From positions 1 through 5,712 of the forward strand of contig LJNA01000125.1 of assembly GCA_001304365.1 (NCBI GenBank): 5,712 nucleotides of DNA, in the 5' to 3' direction. Shown here piece by piece: positions 1 to 4,822 of the stretch. How positions within the stretch are numbered: the first letter of the stretch is position 1; every line of letters starts with the position of its first letter. Position numbers and translations under genes: made by a program. Below the pieces are notes generated by a model. That model worked only from the letters and a program-made list of their open reading frames with translations. It ran no database searches and had not been told where the DNA came from. The DNA comes from Syntrophobacter sp. DG_60 (GTDB lineage: Bacteria > Desulfobacterota > Desulfofervidia > Desulfofervidales > DG-60).

Positions 1-94
1 TTGATGAAATTACCGTGATGATTCATGGTGCAATATTGCGGCAGTGGACAATTGTAGGCTTTATTATTATATGCTTAGGGCTTGCCGCCGGGAC
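1..94. repeat. Left copy of the 94-bp exact terminal direct repeat
   Basis: All 94 bases are identical to 5619-5712. The repeat lies inside the kinase gene, around the second membrane segment, and the reading frame is continuous when the two copies are merged. This is the signature of a circular sequence written out with overlapping ends; the unique circle would be 5618 bp. The position of the overlap is an arbitrary cut point and need not be where the molecule was physically joined. Confidence 0.97.
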
Positions 95-818
95 ATCCTA
101 TTTCATGGCCTTTCAATGGTCAAAAACCCTAGAGAAAGAAGTCGAATTAAAATCTAAGGAATTAGTCCGGGCAGAAAGGCTGGCGGCCATGGGAGAGGCC
201 ATCGCCCATGTAGCCCATGAATTAAAGACCCCCCTTGTGGCCATTGGCGGTTTCAGCCGCCAGCTTTTAAGAACTATTCCGGAAAAGGAAACCGATAAAC
301 TAAGGATTATTGTTGATGAAACAGCACGGCTGGAAAATTTTGTCAGAGAAATCTTGCTTTTTTCTAAGGAAATACAACTAGAAGAGGAGTTGCTAGATAT
401 AAACCATATTATCCAAGAAGTCTGTGAATTTATGGAAGGAAAGATCAAGGAGAACCACATTATACTTGAGAAAAAACTTGGGCCAATCCCCTTGATTAAG
501 GGAGATAAAACACAGCTTAGACTCCTTTTTATCAATATCATAAAAAATGCCGTCGAGGCTATGCCAAAAGGTGGCACTCTTGAGGTTGAGACCAAAAAAG
601 AGAAAGATATGGTGGAAATAAGGATTGTAGATACAGGAGAAGGTATCCCCCCATTTATATTAAAGGATATTTTTATGCCATTCTTCACTACCAAAAAAGA
701 TGGCACCGGTCTAGGTCTTTCCATTACTCAAAAGATCGTTAACCATCATCAAGGGGATATAAGAGTGGAGAGCAAAGTAGGAACTGGGACAACAGTTTGG
801 ATACGGGTTCCTCTTTAA
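1..818 (+). CDS. Sensor histidine kinase, C-terminal part (second membrane segment plus kinase core); continues from 4823-5712 across the circle junction
   Basis: The reading frame is open from the first base and enters in frame from the gene half at 4823-5712, so this is not an independent gene starting at 15 or 18. Numbering the joined 537-residue protein: a second transmembrane segment lies at about 282-303, followed by a short charged linker. The HisKA dimerisation/phosphoacceptor domain has its H-box AHELKTP with phosphorylated His338 (codon 216-218). The HATPase_c domain shows the N-box NIIKNAVEAMP (Asn448), G1 DTGEGIP (Asp476), F-box IFMPFFTTK and G2 GTGLGLS (500-505), ending at TAA 816-818. 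All residues expected for ATP binding and autophosphorylation are present, so it should be active at the inner membrane. No receiver domain is attached and no response regulator follows; a GxxExxY gene begins 54 bases downstream. The kinase assignment is very secure; the signal sensed is unknown. Confidence 0.95.
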   Translation, partial: DEITVMIHGAILRQWTIVGFIIICLGLAAGTSYFMAFQWSKTLEKEVELKSKELVRAERLAAMGEAIAHVAHELKTPLVAIGGFSRQLLRTIPEKETDKLRIIVDETARLENFVREILLFSKEIQLEEELLDINHIIQEVCEFMEGKIKENHIILEKKLGPIPLIKGDKTQLRLLFINIIKNAVEAMPKGGTLEVETKKEKDMVEIRIVDTGEGIPPFILKDIFMPFFTTKKDGTGLGLSITQKIVNHHQGDIRVESKVGTGTTVWIRVPL

Positions 819-864
819 GAAATAGATAGATATCTAACAAAACTATACTAGGAATTTCCATTTT

Positions 865-884
865 GGACGCAGATGAACGCAGAT
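865..884. repeat. Left inverted repeat of the GxxExxY unit, containing the start codon
   Basis: GGACGCAGATGAACGCAGAT is itself a near tandem of ACGCAGAT and pairs with 1281-1300 in inverted orientation. The gene's ATG (873-875) lies inside it, so the repeat also encodes the first residues MNAD. Confidence 0.8.
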
Positions 885-1268
885 TGTCAAGATTTTAAAT
901 ATGAAGAACTAACTGAGAAGATTATTAAAATCTTCTATAGAGTTTATAATAAACTTGGTTATGGTTTTCTGGAAAAGGTTTATGAGAATGCAATGATGAT
1001 AGAATTTAAAAAGGTGGGTATTCCTGCGGTTTCTCAATCTGCAATAAAGGTATTTTATAGAGGTGAAGTTATAGGTGAGTACTATGCTGATATACTGGTT
1101 GATAACAAGGTAATTGTAGAGATAAAAGCAGCAAAACGTTTGGCAAAGGAAAATGAAGCACAGTTATTAAATTATCTAAAAGCAACCAATGTTGAAGTTG
1201 GACTTTTACTTAATTTTGGCACTAAACCAAAAGTTAAACGTAAGGCATTTGATAATTTGAGAAAATAG
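873..1268 (+). CDS. GxxExxY family protein, 131 aa
   Basis: The protein carries the family signature in GYGFLEKVYENAM (residues 29-41; the GxxExxY core is GFLEKVY), after an N-terminal helix with ELTEKIIKIFYRVYNKLG. The second half has EYYADILVDNKVIVEIKAA followed by QLLNYLKA, which resembles the D-(E/Q)xK core and trailing glutamine helix of the PD-(D/E)XK nuclease superfamily. Full family length is about 130 residues, so it looks intact. Function of this family is not established; a nuclease-like or nucleic-acid-related role is inference from the fold-like pattern. The start is the only in-frame ATG near the N-terminal helix and lies inside the left inverted repeat. No Shine-Dalgarno sequence precedes it, unlike the other genes here. 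A TATACT at 844-849 could be a -10 element giving a very short leader, but it has no clear -35. It follows the kinase by 54 bases and could also be read from the kinase operon. Confidence 0.9.
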   Translation: MNADCQDFKYEELTEKIIKIFYRVYNKLGYGFLEKVYENAMMIEFKKVGIPAVSQSAIKVFYRGEVIGEYYADILVDNKVIVEIKAAKRLAKENEAQLLNYLKATNVEVGLLLNFGTKPKVKRKAFDNLRK

Positions 1269-1280
1269 TTTTCTGCGGGT

Positions 1281-1300
1281 ATCGGCGAAAATCTGCGTCC
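1281..1300. repeat. Right inverted repeat of the GxxExxY unit
   Basis: ATCGGCGAAAATCTGCGTCC begins 12 bases after the GxxExxY stop codon. Its reverse complement matches 865-884 at 16 of 20 positions, with the outer 10 bases identical. A related TCTGCGGG lies just inside at 1272-1279, so the right end, like the left, contains the motif about twice. Confidence 0.8.
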
Positions 1301-1314
1301 TAATTAATTTAATC

Positions 1315-1334
1315 ATTGACTGGTATTGACTGGT
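1315..1334. repeat. Perfect tandem duplication of ATTGACTGGT
   Basis: The 10-mer ATTGACTGGT occurs twice back to back (1315-1324 and 1325-1334), just upstream of the promoter for the stress protein gene at 1409. Each copy contains TTGACT, a -35-like hexamer, and a third TTGAC follows at 1349. The spacing of about one helical turn would suit a regulator binding site, but a slippage duplication is equally possible. Confidence 0.75.
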
Positions 1335-1348
1335 GTGAGTTCGTTTCA

Positions 1349-1377
1349 TTGACATTACTAAAATACCAGCTTATATT
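1349..1377 (+). promoter_or_regulatory. Sigma70-type promoter of the tandem Usp gene at 1409
   Basis: A perfect -35 TTGACA (1349-1354) is followed after exactly 17 bases by TATATT (1372-1377), five of six matches to the -10 consensus. Transcription would start near 1384, leaving a leader of about 25 bases carrying AGGAGG at 1398-1403. This separates control of the downstream Usp gene from the kinase and GxxExxY genes. Confidence 0.75.
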
Positions 1378-1408
1378 TCCCTTTACCAGTTTTAAATAGG
1401 AGGATTAA

Positions 1409-2296
1409 ATGTTAACAAGAATCCTTTTTCCCACAGATTTTTCACCTCAGGCAGAGAAGTTGGTAGAGGCCTTGCCTGCCTTTCAAAAAGTGGGCGTGCG
1501 GGAGATTCTCTTAATCAACGTGGTAAATCCTATGATCGCTTCAGATTGGCCTGGTTTGAGTTCAAATTTTGTCCTTGAAGTACAAAATAATGCCTTAAAC
1601 TCTCTAAATAAATTGGCAGAGAAGATGGAGCAATATGGTTTTATTTTAAAGACTAGAGTGGAGTTAGGCATACCATTTAAAGAAATTTTGCGGATTGCTG
1701 AAGAAGAACAGGCGAGTTTAGTTATCATGGGAGCCTATGGCAAAGGTTTTGTGCAAGGTCTTATTCTGGGTAGTGTTACAAATAATGTATTGAAACACAG
1801 CCAAATTCCAGTGTTAGTGTATAAATTGAAAGTTGTAGATGCTTTTGATAAACTTACCTTTCAGTTTGTCAGCGAACGCCTATTTGAGAAAATCCTATTT
1901 CCGACAGATTGGTCTCCTTGTGCCATGGCTGCCATCCAGTACTTAATACAGCTAAAGTCAGGGGGAGTGCAAGAAGTGGTAATCTGTCGCATTGAGGATG
2001 AAGCTAAGGTGAAAAATGTATCAGAGGAAAGACTGGCAGAGATTTTGAGAGAAAATGAGGTAAATCTTATCCAATTAAAGCAAGATTTAGAAGCACATGA
2101 CTTAAAAATCAAACCTATTTTAAAAGTAGGAAAACCCGCCTTAGAAATTGCTAGCATTGCTGATGAAGAAGGTGTTTCCCTCATTGTCATGGGTTACCAT
2201 GGGAAGGGCTTTTTTAAGGGAATGTTCTTAGGCAGTGTTTCAAGTAAGGTTTTAGAGTTTAGCAAGCAGCCTATTTTGCTTGTCAGAGGGAAATGA
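1409..2296 (+). CDS. Tandem-domain universal stress protein, both domains ATP-binding type, 295 aa
   Basis: Two UspA domains in tandem: residues 1-140 and about 157-295. Each opens with the family's ILFPTD strand (Asp10 in FPTDFS, Asp167 in FPTDWS) and ends with the ATP-phosphate loop G-x2-G-x9-G-S: G108-AY-G111-x9-G121-S122 and G262-YH-G265-x9-G275-S276. The two loops are nearly the same sequence (GKGF and LGSV in both), pointing to internal duplication. Such proteins are soluble, form dimers or pseudo-dimers, and in ATP-binding members are thought to help survival under starvation, oxidative or energy stress; no enzymatic activity is assured. ATG is chosen because AGGAGG (1398-1403) precedes it by 5 bases and the first strand begins at once. 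It has its own sigma70 promoter and converges on hxlB. Confidence 0.96.
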   Translation: MLTRILFPTDFSPQAEKLVEALPAFQKVGVREILLINVVNPMIASDWPGLSSNFVLEVQNNALNSLNKLAEKMEQYGFILKTRVELGIPFKEILRIAEEEQASLVIMGAYGKGFVQGLILGSVTNNVLKHSQIPVLVYKLKVVDAFDKLTFQFVSERLFEKILFPTDWSPCAMAAIQYLIQLKSGGVQEVVICRIEDEAKVKNVSEERLAEILRENEVNLIQLKQDLEAHDLKIKPILKVGKPALEIASIADEEGVSLIVMGYHGKGFFKGMFLGSVSSKVLEFSKQPILLVRGK

Positions 2297-2363
2297 AATT
2301 AGTCCTTAGGGTTTTGTTTGAGGGATGTATGATGTATATGGAGTAAAACATAGTTTAACCACT

Positions 2364-2400
2364 CTGTACCTTTGGCACAGAAAAAGGAAGTTTTTCTTTC
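2364..2400 (+). terminator. Possible weak terminator between the converging Usp and hxlB genes
   Basis: CTGTACC-TTT-GGCACAG (2364-2380) folds into a seven-pair stem with one mismatch. It overlaps by one base a second small stem GAAAAA-GGAAG-TTTTTC (2380-2396), which ends in the T-rich stretch TTTTTCTTTC. Some termination structure is expected between convergent genes, but the first stem is separated from the T run by about ten bases, so it is not a canonical intrinsic terminator. Direction is uncertain. Confidence 0.3.
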
Positions 2401-2421
2401 ATTATTTTTTGATAAAATCGC

Positions 2422-2437
2422 ATATAAGGCCTTATAT
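2422..2437. repeat. 16-bp perfect palindrome over the hxlB stop codon
   Basis: ATATAAGGCCTTATAT is self-complementary over all 16 bases and includes the hxlB stop (TAA, read on the minus strand from 2434-2432). It could act as a hairpin at the hxlB mRNA end, with TTTTATC following on the minus strand, or as a dimeric protein site. The stem is AT-rich with a GGCC centre, so as a hairpin it would be weak. Confidence 0.6.
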
Positions 2438-2995
2438 ATTGGCATGTATTTTCTTCATTTGCTCTTCTTTCACACCTAATCTGTTCATGAGTTCAATTAC
2501 ACATGCCTCAAAAAAGATTAAAACAGATATCTCAAATAGTGTACCTAGAGGCATAAATCGGCCTCCCATTAGTTCACCTACCTCATAATGCGGGTATTCC
2601 CTTGGTCTAACCTTAGAAGGGATCAGTACTATAGCATCTGCTAGCGTGGCCAAAGGTGCATTAAGGTCACTTGTTATAGCAACTACCCTACCTTTTAAGG
2701 ATTTAGCCGCCCTTGCAGTCTCCACTACTAGGGTAGTCTTTCCTGAACTAGAAACTGCTAAGAGTGTATCTCCTTTTCTCAGGGCTGCGGTAACTGTTTC
2801 ACCTACTACAAATACCTTTCTCCCTAAATGAACCAGGCGCATGGCAAAGGCCCTAGTTACCATACCAGAACGCCCTGCCCCCACTACATAGATCCTTGGT
2901 GAGTTTATAATAATTTCTATGAATTTCCTAAATTCATCAGGGCTAATTCCATCCGTTATATCCATTATCTTTTGTAAAATTTCACGATAATACAC
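2432..2995 (-). CDS. hxlB: SIS-domain sugar-phosphate isomerase, probable 6-phospho-3-hexuloisomerase, 187 aa
   Basis: A single SIS domain spans most of the protein: IYVVGAGRSGMV (35-46) is the sugar-phosphate binding start, RLVHLG carries His56, VSSSGKTT (81-88) is the serine-rich phosphate loop, and PLGTLFE ends in Glu155. These His and Glu positions correspond to residues proposed as catalytic in archaeal 6-phospho-3-hexuloisomerase, which interconverts D-arabino-3-hexulose 6-phosphate and fructose 6-phosphate in the ribulose monophosphate pathway. Length is normal for the family. The loop reads SSSGKT where many relatives have SGSGET, a mild deviation. The start is GTG (CAC on the plus strand, 2993-2995), supported by GAGGAG at 3003-3008 about seven bases upstream. 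The partner hexulose-phosphate synthase (hxlA) is not in the window. It is cytosolic and the only minus-strand gene. A different SIS sugar isomerase is the main alternative. Confidence 0.85.
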   Translation of the reverse strand: MYYREILQKIMDITDGISPDEFRKFIEIIINSPRIYVVGAGRSGMVTRAFAMRLVHLGRKVFVVGETVTAALRKGDTLLAVSSSGKTTLVVETARAAKSLKGRVVAITSDLNAPLATLADAIVLIPSKVRPREYPHYEVGELMGGRFMPLGTLFEISVLIFFEACVIELMNRLGVKEEQMKKIHANI

Positions 2996-3087
2996 TATTT
3001 ATCTCCTCATTTACCCCTTTTTGGGTCAGATACCTAGGTAATAAAAAAAATGAAAGTTCATGTCCTTTTAAAAACATTTAGGATACA

Positions 3088-3115
3088 ATTATCATGCCTA
3101 TTGGTTAATTGTCTA
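3088..3115 (-). promoter_or_regulatory. Sigma70-like promoter candidate for hxlB
   Basis: Read on the minus strand, TAGACA (3115-3110; five of six matches to TTGACA) is followed after 16 bases by GATAAT (3093-3088; five of six matches to TATAAT). Transcription would start near 3081 and leave a leader of about 85 bases before the GTG. It is the best pair I found for this gene, but AT-rich DNA produces such matches by chance. Confidence 0.5.
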
Positions 3116-3172
3116 GAAATGTAACTTTTCAGGTCTCCATTGTAAACAAATTATTGACACATCTGGCTATGG

Positions 3173-3200
3173 TTTCAAGCTTCAAGTTTCAAGCTCTTGA
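3173..3200. repeat. TTTCAAG repeat cluster, candidate activator site upstream of the sigma54 promoter
   Basis: TTTCAAGC (3173-3180), TTCAAG (3181-3186) and TTTCAAGC (3187-3194) follow each other directly, and the last unit forms an inverted pair TCAAG-CT-CTTGA (3189-3200). The cluster ends about 70 bases before the predicted sigma54 start. Sigma54 promoters need an upstream-bound activator, commonly at about -80 to -150, so the placement at about -69 to -96 fits. The identity of the activator is unknown. Confidence 0.5.
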
Positions 3201-3242
3201 TCTTTTACTTAAAAAATTAACACTTAGAACATCGCTTGATTA

Positions 3243-3258
3243 TGGCACAATTTTTGCT
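3243..3258 (+). promoter_or_regulatory. Sigma54 (RpoN) -24/-12 promoter for the Usp-Usp-kinase operon
   Basis: TGGCAC (3243-3248), five bases, then TTGCT (3254-3258) matches the sigma54 consensus TGGCAC-N5-TTGCW. The invariant GG (3244-3245) and GC (3256-3257) are separated by exactly 10 bases, as required. Counting from C at -12, transcription would start near 3269, 61 bases before the Usp ATG. The orientation and intergenic location fit the downstream operon. It implies control by an ATP-using activator not encoded here. Confidence 0.8.
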
Positions 3259-3329
3259 CATTTTAGAAGGGGGTAGGTATTAATGGATTTGTAACTTTGT
3301 TGTTTTTCTAAAAAAGAGAGGAGGCAACA

Positions 3330-4208
3330 ATGGAAATTAAAAAGATATTATTTCCTACCAAATTTAGGGAACTGGCCTTTGATTCCCTGGTTGCACTCAC
3401 AGATTTAAAAAGGGCAGGTTTAGAAGAGGTTATCCTTTTGCATATTATAGAAATAGAAAAGGTAGGTTTTACCCCTTACGGAGGGTATCTTAAAGAGGAA
3501 GAAGAAAGGCTACGGGAGATAGCTAAAATCCGCTTTGAGGAATGGCAAGAGGTTTTACAAAAAAAAGATATAAACTCTAAGGTTTATATTGAGGTTGGCA
3601 GGCCGGTAGGGAGAATGCTTTCAGTAGCAGAAAAGGAAAAAGTAGATCTTATTGTAGCTGGACGGAAAAAGAGAGGGGGTCTAAAGCGGCTGTATATGGG
3701 TTCTACTATGTTAGACTTAACTAGGTCAAGTAAGCTTCCGATCATGGTTTTTAAGTATATGGCCGATTTTGAAAGGGAGGGTGAAGTTTTTATCAGAATA
3801 AATGACAGGCCTTTTGAGCGGTTGTTGGTGGCTACTGACTGGTCAAAACCTTCTGAGAGGGCCTTAGAGTATGTCTTCAAATTTAAAAATTTGATAAAAC
3901 AAGTCGATGTTTTGCATGTTTTAAGCAACAGATTAATTAAGGAAGAATTTGAGAAAGCTAAGATAGAAAATAAAGAAAAGTTTAAGGTATGGGCTAGCAA
4001 ATTTGAAAAGGAAGGGATAAAGGCCAGTTTCCACGTAGGTGTGGGTAAAACTGCTGATGAGATTCTAGATAGGATTGAGACCCATGATACAACCATGATC
4101 ATAATGGGTACTACTGGAAAAGATAGTTTGTGGAAAGAATTTTGGTTAGGCAGTGTCTCTCATCGTCTGGCAGAACTTGCGGAGGTTCCAGTTTTACTTA
4201 TATCTTAG
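3330..4208 (+). CDS. Tandem-domain universal stress protein with a degenerate first domain, 292 aa
   Basis: Two UspA domains: residues 1-145 and about 160-292. The second keeps the usual features, Asp170 in VATDWS and a phosphate loop G260-TT-G263-x10-G274-S275, one residue longer than the common x9 spacing. The first has lost two expected features: FPTKF carries Lys11 where the nucleotide-contacting Asp normally sits, and its loop reads G111-RKK-RGG with Lys114 in place of the second glycine, although G124-S125 remains. ATP binding by the first half is therefore doubtful; it may serve as a structural or partner-binding half. The start has AGGAGG (3319-3324) five bases upstream and leads straight into the first strand. 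It heads a probable operon under the sigma54 promoter, with a single-domain Usp 69 bases downstream. Confidence 0.94.
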   Translation: MEIKKILFPTKFRELAFDSLVALTDLKRAGLEEVILLHIIEIEKVGFTPYGGYLKEEEERLREIAKIRFEEWQEVLQKKDINSKVYIEVGRPVGRMLSVAEKEKVDLIVAGRKKRGGLKRLYMGSTMLDLTRSSKLPIMVFKYMADFEREGEVFIRINDRPFERLLVATDWSKPSERALEYVFKFKNLIKQVDVLHVLSNRLIKEEFEKAKIENKEKFKVWASKFEKEGIKASFHVGVGKTADEILDRIETHDTTMIIMGTTGKDSLWKEFWLGSVSHRLAELAEVPVLLIS

Positions 4209-4277
4209 GAGAAAGAAAATAGAGGGATATTTAAAAATATAATTATTAAAAAAATCAATATCTTATGAGGAGGAGAT

Positions 4278-4757
4278 ATGTCTGAAAGAATATTAGTAGC
4301 CTTAGATAGATCAGAGAATGCCTTAAAGGCCGTTGAGTATATTGCTAGGACAATGAGCAAGCTTGAAGATATACAAATTACCTTATTTGATGTGATACCA
4401 AGGCTTCCAAAATTTGAATTTGAGAGAGGCCCCCACCTCCCCTTCCTAAAGGATATAATTACCGAGCTTACTGTTGTTAGAAGCCAGAGGAAAACAGACA
4501 TGGATCATGTGTTTGAGATGGCAAAGAAAAAACTAATTGAGGCAGGTGTGAGTGAGGAAAGGATCAAAATCAAGTGTGTGGAGGAAAAGAAAGGGATTGC
4601 CAAAGATATTGTTGGAGAGGCAATTAAAGGTAATTATGGTACTGTAATCTTAGGCAGAAGAGGCACATCAAAAACAAGGGATTTTTACTTCGGCAGCGTG
4701 ACCAACAAGGTAACTAGTATGTTACAAGATCGCAGCATCATAATTGTTGGAGATTAA
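4278..4757 (+). CDS. Single-domain universal stress protein, ATP-binding type, 159 aa
   Basis: One UspA domain fills the protein. It starts with RILVALD (Asp10), and the C-terminal loop G126-RR-G129-x9-G139-S140 has the exact spacing of ATP-binding members. A charged middle section (about residues 44-90, helical in appearance) makes the linker longer than in the shortest UspA proteins. It is probably a soluble cytoplasmic dimer that responds to stress or energy state; partners are unknown. The ATG follows GAGGAGG at 4267-4273 by four bases. A lone TATAAT at 4238-4243 upstream has no matching -35, so I favour transcription from the preceding gene's promoter. The kinase begins 65 bases after its stop, with no terminator visible between them. 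Confidence 0.94.
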   Translation: MSERILVALDRSENALKAVEYIARTMSKLEDIQITLFDVIPRLPKFEFERGPHLPFLKDIITELTVVRSQRKTDMDHVFEMAKKKLIEAGVSEERIKIKCVEEKKGIAKDIVGEAIKGNYGTVILGRRGTSKTRDFYFGSVTNKVTSMLQDRSIIIVGD

Positions 4758-4805
4758 ATTCTACGAAAGTTCCCTTCTGCCATTTGTTACATCAGCATAA
4801 TAAGT

Positions 4806-4813
4806 GAGGAGGG
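4806..4813 (+). promoter_or_regulatory. Ribosome binding site that points to an ATA start for the kinase
   Basis: GAGGAGGG is a very strong Shine-Dalgarno match. It is followed by nine bases and then ATA (4823-4825) in the kinase frame. An in-frame stop TGA at 4805-4807 rules out an earlier start, and no ATG, GTG or TTG occurs in frame before the first membrane segment. Confidence 0.65.
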
Positions 4814-4822
4814 ACAACTCCA

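Larger units (their letters stand above)
865..1300 (+). mobile_element. Candidate GxxExxY gene cassette bounded by inverted repeats
   Basis: One small gene (873-1268) sits between two 20-bp imperfect inverted repeats, GGACGCAGATGAACGCAGAT at 865-884 and its counterpart at 1281-1300 (outer 10 bp perfect, 16 of 20 overall). There is almost nothing else between the repeats. Inverted ends tightly bracketing a single gene suggest a unit that moves or is copied as a block. From memory, GxxExxY genes in other genomes often carry similar CGCAGAT repeats, but I could not check this. No transposase is encoded and I see no convincing target-site duplication outside the repeats, so mobility is inference, probably in trans if at all. 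Confidence 0.4.
2996..3329. other. Divergent intergenic control region, 334 bp, no gene
   Basis: This gap separates hxlB (leftward) from the stress protein operon (rightward). Going left to right it holds the hxlB ribosome binding site (3003-3008), a 10-bp palindrome TACCTAGGTA (3031-3040), an hxlB promoter candidate (3088-3115), a TTTCAAG repeat cluster (3173-3200), a sigma54 promoter (3243-3258) and the AGGAGG of the Usp gene (3319-3324). I see no convincing open frame or RNA gene in it. Confidence 0.8.

Noticed and set aside
113..724. Minus-strand open frame of 203 codons
   Set aside because: It lies wholly antisense to the kinase core, whose motifs are unmistakable. Its protein is serine-rich and low in complexity, with no family resemblance.
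15..818. A complete 267-aa histidine kinase starting at GTG 15 or ATG 18
   Set aside because: The frame is open to the window edge and joins in frame with 4823-5712 through the 94-bp overlap. Starting here would cut into the sensor and membrane anchor, and no ribosome binding site is present.
819..864. Terminator after the kinase around the palindrome TAGATATCTA (827-836)
   Set aside because: The stem is short and made almost entirely of A-T pairs, with no loop and no following T run.
2373..2390. TGGCAC at 2373-2378 as a second sigma54 promoter
   Set aside because: The -12 element is absent: the bases at the required spacing are AAGGA, not TTGCW, and the site lies between convergent genes.
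2325..2588. Plus-strand open frame of 87 codons
   Set aside because: Most of it is antisense to the end of hxlB, it has no ribosome binding site, and the translation shows no recognisable feature.
3154..3182. TTGACA at 3154-3159 as a sigma70 -35 box for the Usp operon
   Set aside because: The bases 17 downstream (AAGCTT) do not resemble a -10 element, and no better match occurs at 16-18 spacing.
3173..3200. CRISPR-like or iteron array
   Set aside because: There are only three short adjacent units with no spacers, so the cluster is neither a CRISPR array nor a convincing replication origin.
3584..4102. Minus-strand open frame of 172 codons
   Set aside because: It is the antisense shadow of the 292-aa Usp gene, which has full domain support.
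4205..4501. Minus-strand open frame of 98 codons
   Set aside because: It overlaps the ribosome binding site and N-terminus of the 159-aa Usp gene and shows no motif of its own.
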